A stretch of 64,000 bases of DNA, taken from contig SCFE01000005.1 in assembly GCA_004352715.1 (NCBI GenBank), positions 2,922,266-2,986,265 on the forward strand, read 5' to 3'. The first letter of the stretch is position 1. Each line of letters starts with the position of its first letter. Of the stretch, positions 59,969-64,000 are shown piece by piece. Below the pieces are notes generated by a model. The model searched no databases, had not been told where the DNA came from, and worked only from the letters and a program-made list of their open reading frames with translations. A program made the position numbers and the translations under genes. Source of the stretch: Hofstenia miamia (Eukaryota; Xenacoelomorpha; Acoela).

Positions 59969-60419
59969 TTAACCTAAGTGCACTTTCATAGCTTGGCACA
60001 AGGAACCTAGAATTGTTGCCATGATGGATCCAAGCTACTGCTAAACACAACTAATTTAGCTTGAAATTGTATTAAATATTCAAAGTGTAACAATAAATCA
60101 ATGTAAGAATTCCAAAGAAATTTCTTTATCAATTGTTACAATGAAATTGATTCTCTTGAAAAAGTACCTGTCAGTATCAAAATTTAAATCTGTTGTCTGC
60201 CAAAATGGTGGCTAAAATTAATGGAAGCATTTTCGCCCCCTTTGTTTGGTAAAAATCATAATATCAACAAATAGTAATTCATACTAAATTGCACTGTTGT
60301 TTCTTGGTTGCAATATTCAAACTAAGTTAAGATGATACTGGATTTCATAATACATTTGCAATCATATCTAAATTCACTCTTAAATCCTTAGCAGCTTATT
60401 TTGTTTGGATGATGCTACA
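59969..60419 (-). mobile_element. LTR fragment, subfamily I, sense minus
   Basis: The part of an LTR from CCTAAGTGCACTTTC to GGATGATGCTACA, split from its other end by the younger LTR. The other end was not found below 58817, so it is probably deleted. It in turn interrupts element 5 pol. Confidence 0.75.
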
Positions 60420-60424
60420 ATTCA

Positions 60425-61480
60425 CATCAGAAGAAATAGCTAATGCCCAACAAAACAAGATCATATTGTGACAAATAATGGAATGCCTTAAGGACCCAAC
60501 ATTTATGATGGACACCATGGCACCCTGCTACTTCCAAAAACAATTGGAAAATCACCTACAGCAGTATCCTCTATGCAAGTGCAACAACACAAAATCTTAT
60601 TGCACTACCAGAATATTACAAACAAGAAGTAGTAAAAAATAGTCCATGAACAAGGACATAAATGCATCTACCAAACAGAAGTAACAATCCATGAAAACTT
60701 CATCACAACATATCTCTGCCATACAATCAAAGACATCATAAACAACTGCCAATCTAGTATTTTACTGAAAAAATCATGCTTCCCAGGTCAGCACATGTGG
60801 AATTGGAAAAAGTATCAGCCAACTACAAAAATGAAATCTTCAAAGCAGATGTAGAACAATTAGCAAAAGACAATGAGTGCTACACTTATGTACTCATCAT
60901 GGTAGATCATTTCACCAAATATTGTAAGATGATCCCTCTAAGAAACATCAAAGCTCAAACAACTGCTGAAACAATCATCAACAATTGGATTTGTGTATTT
61001 GGTCCAATGCCACAACTCATTACAGACTAAGGCAAACAATTCAAAAGCCAACTTTTCTAAAATTTTATGTATAAACTGGAAATACTACACACTCATATGA
61101 TAATCAACCATTGCCAAGCTATTGGTGCAGTGAACAAGTCAATCAAGGGCTGCTAAAATTAATGAAACAATAATGGTGCACATTGGTGGCAAACAATGGA
61201 GAGAAATACTACTTATGGTCAACACACTCCATCACACAAATCTTGCCTTACAGAGCAAAGATATATGGTGAACCTCATAAAATTGTATGCATACACCCCT
61301 GGCATTGTAACTGAGGACAAACAAGTACACAAACTTGCTTTCAATTGGGAAGGACCTTGTACCATTACTAAGGTCCTACCACATCACAACTATGAATTTG
61401 ACAACAAAAGAACAGCTCATTTCCAAAAAATCAAAAAGGTGCTCATAACATTGAAAATGCTCACATTTCAAACCTAAGCA
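60425..61480 (+). pseudogene. Element 5 integrase
   Basis: Broken plus frames give an HHCC zinc-binding segment (HEQGHKCIYQTE about 60650, then a C-x2-C pair reading NNCQSSIL-type text about 60745). The catalytic core is at 60776-61030 (YVLIMVDHFTKYCKMIPL; LITD at the end holds the second Asp). The stop straight after it replaces a codon expected to be Gln. The C-terminal GPY-like part is at 61196-61477 (NWEGPCTITKVLPHHNYEFD). RT and RNase H are absent upstream, lost at the LTR boundary at 60419. In live relatives integrase inserts the cDNA into the genome. Confidence 0.75.
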
Positions 61481-61499
61481 AATTTGAATTAATTAAATC

Positions 61500-63896
61500 A
61501 GAAAACAACAAATATTATGTTACCTCAGGTTGCACTGTTTTTGATAACAATTCTTTTGATGATCAGCACAAATGAAATAATTTTTCTCTGGTACAATCAC
61601 ACACACAACCTAAATGAATAGTAAAATCTAATATTACTTGTAAAGATTGGACTATTAACATCACTAGTTTGTCTTTAGATCACATTTTTGATGAAATGCA
61701 AAGCTGTAGTGACAAGCCAAAGAAAAGCACTCAAAGAAGAAAAGCTAATCTGCTCTCACCAAGTACTCCTGTACCTGCCTGAAGGACATTCTCAGCTACA
61801 GACAACTAGCAACAAGCTACTAGCTCCTCTTCCACAACTTGCAAAAGGGTGGGCACTTCCACCTCCACATCTAAGATACTGGTGAAACAATGAACTCTTA
61901 CAACACTCTCTATACAATATATATCAATGCCCAGCAGTCTCCAGGACATTCATTACCAAATCCTTCAGCAACACATGTCTATAGTAGAAGGCAAAATGTT
62001 ATATCCCTACTTCATAGCCTCCAGATACTGCAGATATGTCACTCACAACAACATCTCTGCAGCAACCTGCAAATCAATTTCCAAAATACTCTCAATTGGT
62101 GAAAATAAAGTATCCAGCAATATACTCCATACAACAATCAATGCCAACAAACATCCACAAATCAATACACTAATTTTCTACCTGGAACACTTTCTGCAAA
62201 AACTCAGCTGCAATTACTTATGCAGTACAGTACACTGAGATCCCAATCCCCAGATCAAAAAGAATAGCACTAACACAAAAGAAATGCCATGAAATCATGA
62301 TAGCCCCCTCTCTCACAAAGTTAAAAATTGGATCCTCCTGCAAACTCACATTGTCACCTCCCCAATCAAACAATACCAACAAGCAAGCTGTACATATGAA
62401 AAATCCCTCATCAGAGTTAATAACAAAGAAAACCCACTAGGTCATACATCTCCCATCATTCTACAAAACAATTTTGGAATACATGAAAACAACTCTGATT
62501 TCTTACACCTCCATACTTGCAAATATATGTGGGATTCTACATCTGAAACAAACTTTGAAAAATTGATGGACATCAAATCACCACTAAATACTGACACACA
62601 TCAAAGAGAAAAACCACAACCTTTTCAATACCTCCACTCAAGCTACCCAAAAATAAATTACAGTATTATTTCATTCAACTAAGAAACTACTAACATCAAT
62701 GCCAAAAACATTACATTACTTCCAAAAACCACAATCAACTTTGAAGAAGAAGAAAAACTCCTCTCAACTTCAACTATACAACTATTAGCACAAATCCAAA
62801 AACTACTGGATAAAATTTCAAACAAAAAATTATTAAAAACTGAAGTCATTCAACCACCTACATGGATAAGAGCTGAAAACCAAAACTTGCTAGTGGACAA
62901 ATCAACTCTAAACAACAAAACTCAGATGCAAATCACTCTGATTCAGTACACTCCTGGCAAAATATCAGACATCAAGATGATCAAAATGAATCTTTTTTGC
63001 AGAATCATACACAAAAACTGATCTGGAAGCACTTATGTCACCAAACCAACAAATGTGCCTCATACTGATTCTTGATACCACAAAAGCTCAAGCCATCACT
63101 AACAAAAATCCCAAACTTAGATGTACTAGCATAATTGATCACAAATCTCTCAATTATCTGGAAACATTTGGTATGGCACAAATTACAGAGACCACTGGCC
63201 ACTGGCATCAACTTGAAACTCAAATAGCTACCACAAACAAGTTCAGCATCCCACCTCTCCTAATCTGCATTCCCATTATCACACCCTACATAAAAGACAA
63301 ATCAGTCAAACCAATCAAACATGAGATACCATCATACAAGCTGTACTACAATTTGGCCCAAGACATCATGAACTTCAGAGATCACAACCAAGGCTACTGA
63401 CTACTTGTAGACACCAAACACAATCTTGTGGATGTATACAAAAAAGGGATTACCTATAAGACAACAAATAGCTAATCTAAAGAGAAAACTAAACAAAAAG
63501 AAGTTAAAATCACTTACCTTACTCACCAGCAGCAATGATATCATCTGGGCAAACCTCTTTCAAGAAGATTTCCAATACTACAATGCATGAAATCAAATTG
63601 AAATAGTTATGATGATCCATGCCAAAATAAATGATCCCAACCAGATGACAGAAGTACTAATCCTAAAAAATATTAACTTCTTGTACAAAAATATGAACTA
63701 TCACCAATTGCTTATCTTGATGTTCCAGTTCTTCTTTCTGGATGCAAGACTAGATACAACAATGGCCCACACTTTCAATTTCCACCATGATGACTTTGAT
63801 TATCTCTCTAGAGGTCAACAACTTTACCACTCATTCTATGACATTTTCAGCAATGACTCAATAATCTACACCAATCAATCATCATCCCAGCACTGA
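61500..63896 (+). pseudogene. Element 5 third ORF, envelope-like position, unknown
   Basis: About 2.4 kb after integrase carries long shifted frames (61688-61885, 61927-62238, 62400-63000 with few stops, 63035-63400, 63609-63896). Features are repeated cysteines (CRYVTHNNISAATCKSI, CNYLCSTVH, GSSCKL), several N-x-S/T sequons, a Glu/Leu-rich helical stretch near 62745-62850 (IQLLAQIQKLLDKISN) and one hydrophobic run near 63700 (LLILMFQFFFL). I see no clear signal peptide, furin site or membrane anchor. The place and cysteines suit an envelope-like protein, but an accessory ORF is equally possible. A matching segment exists in element 4. Confidence 0.45.
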
Positions 63897-63983
63897 GGAT
63901 GAATCTAACGTACATACATTACCATAAATGTAAAACCACTCAAAACAAAACCTTAGCATACCTTAGCAGAGAAGAAGTCATTG

Positions 63984-64000
63984 TGTAACATTCTCTAAAA
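63984..64000 (+). mobile_element. Possible 3' LTR start of element 5 at window edge
   Basis: TGTAACATTCTC begins a few bases after the purine tract AGCAGAGAAGAAG (63965-63977). Element 4 shows the same layout (AGAAGAGGA, a few bases, TGTAGCATC). The LTR itself lies beyond the window. Confidence 0.4.

Noticed and set aside
1-64000. CRISPR arrays, riboswitches, bacterial operons or rRNA genes
   Set aside because: None seen on either strand; direct repeats present are microsatellites, tandem duplication or LTRs.

Overview
The window is AT-rich, intron-bearing animal DNA. It shows GT-AG splice sites, a class A (rhodopsin-type) GPCR, many (TA)n microsatellites and remnants of nearly every metazoan transposon class. 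An invertebrate draft assembly is likely: there are two gaps of exactly 1000 N and one stray N. I cannot name the species. No bacterial genes, operons, CRISPR arrays or convincing tRNA/rRNA genes were seen.

Region 1 (1-16.3 kb) holds the only well-supported host gene, a two-exon GPCR on the minus strand. Exon 1 (15911-16257) carries TM1-TM3 and exon 2 (730-1297) carries TM4-TM7. They join in frame inside the Arg codon of the DRF (DRY-type) motif. The 14.6-kb intron contains an assembly gap, a degenerate intron-bearing transposase, a nearly intact hAT transposon (one in-frame TGA, left end tandemly duplicated), a Ty3/gypsy integrase fossil and a 400-bp hAT MITE with its target duplication.

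Region 2 (16.3-31.9 kb) has no confident host gene. It holds a CR1/L2-like LINE fossil, an R4/Dong-like LINE on the minus strand that lacks its reverse transcriptase and lies between ATT/AAT repeats, a Tc1/mariner-type MITE, a Penelope-like fossil next to a hammerhead-like motif, and weak hAT and piggyBac fragments.

Region 3 (31.9-64 kb) is a nest of LTR retrotransposons of one Ty3/gypsy-like group, all coding-dead. Two related LTR subfamilies (I and II, about 1.0-1.2 kb) occur in both orientations. Remains of at least five bodies are visible: element 1 (+, gag/protease, 36.2-38.3 kb), element 2 (+, gag-pol, 43.7-47.9 kb), element 3 (+, gag-pol fragment, 50.05-53.04 kb), element 4 (-, 47.9-56.3 kb, with element 3 inside it) and element 5 (+, integrase plus a third ORF, 60.4-63.98 kb). 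Element 3 is flanked by a perfect 10-bp direct repeat and interrupts element 4. One LTR at 56.4-57.6 kb is a solo insertion with a perfect 4-bp target duplication. CpG content differs strongly between copies, suggesting different ages under CpG methylation.

I did not find a clearly new biological system. The best leads are the Cys-containing third ORF shared by two retroelement copies, the LTR-less element 3 insert with a 10-bp duplication, the RT-deleted R4-like element in a triplet repeat, and the GPCR with its transposon-filled intron.
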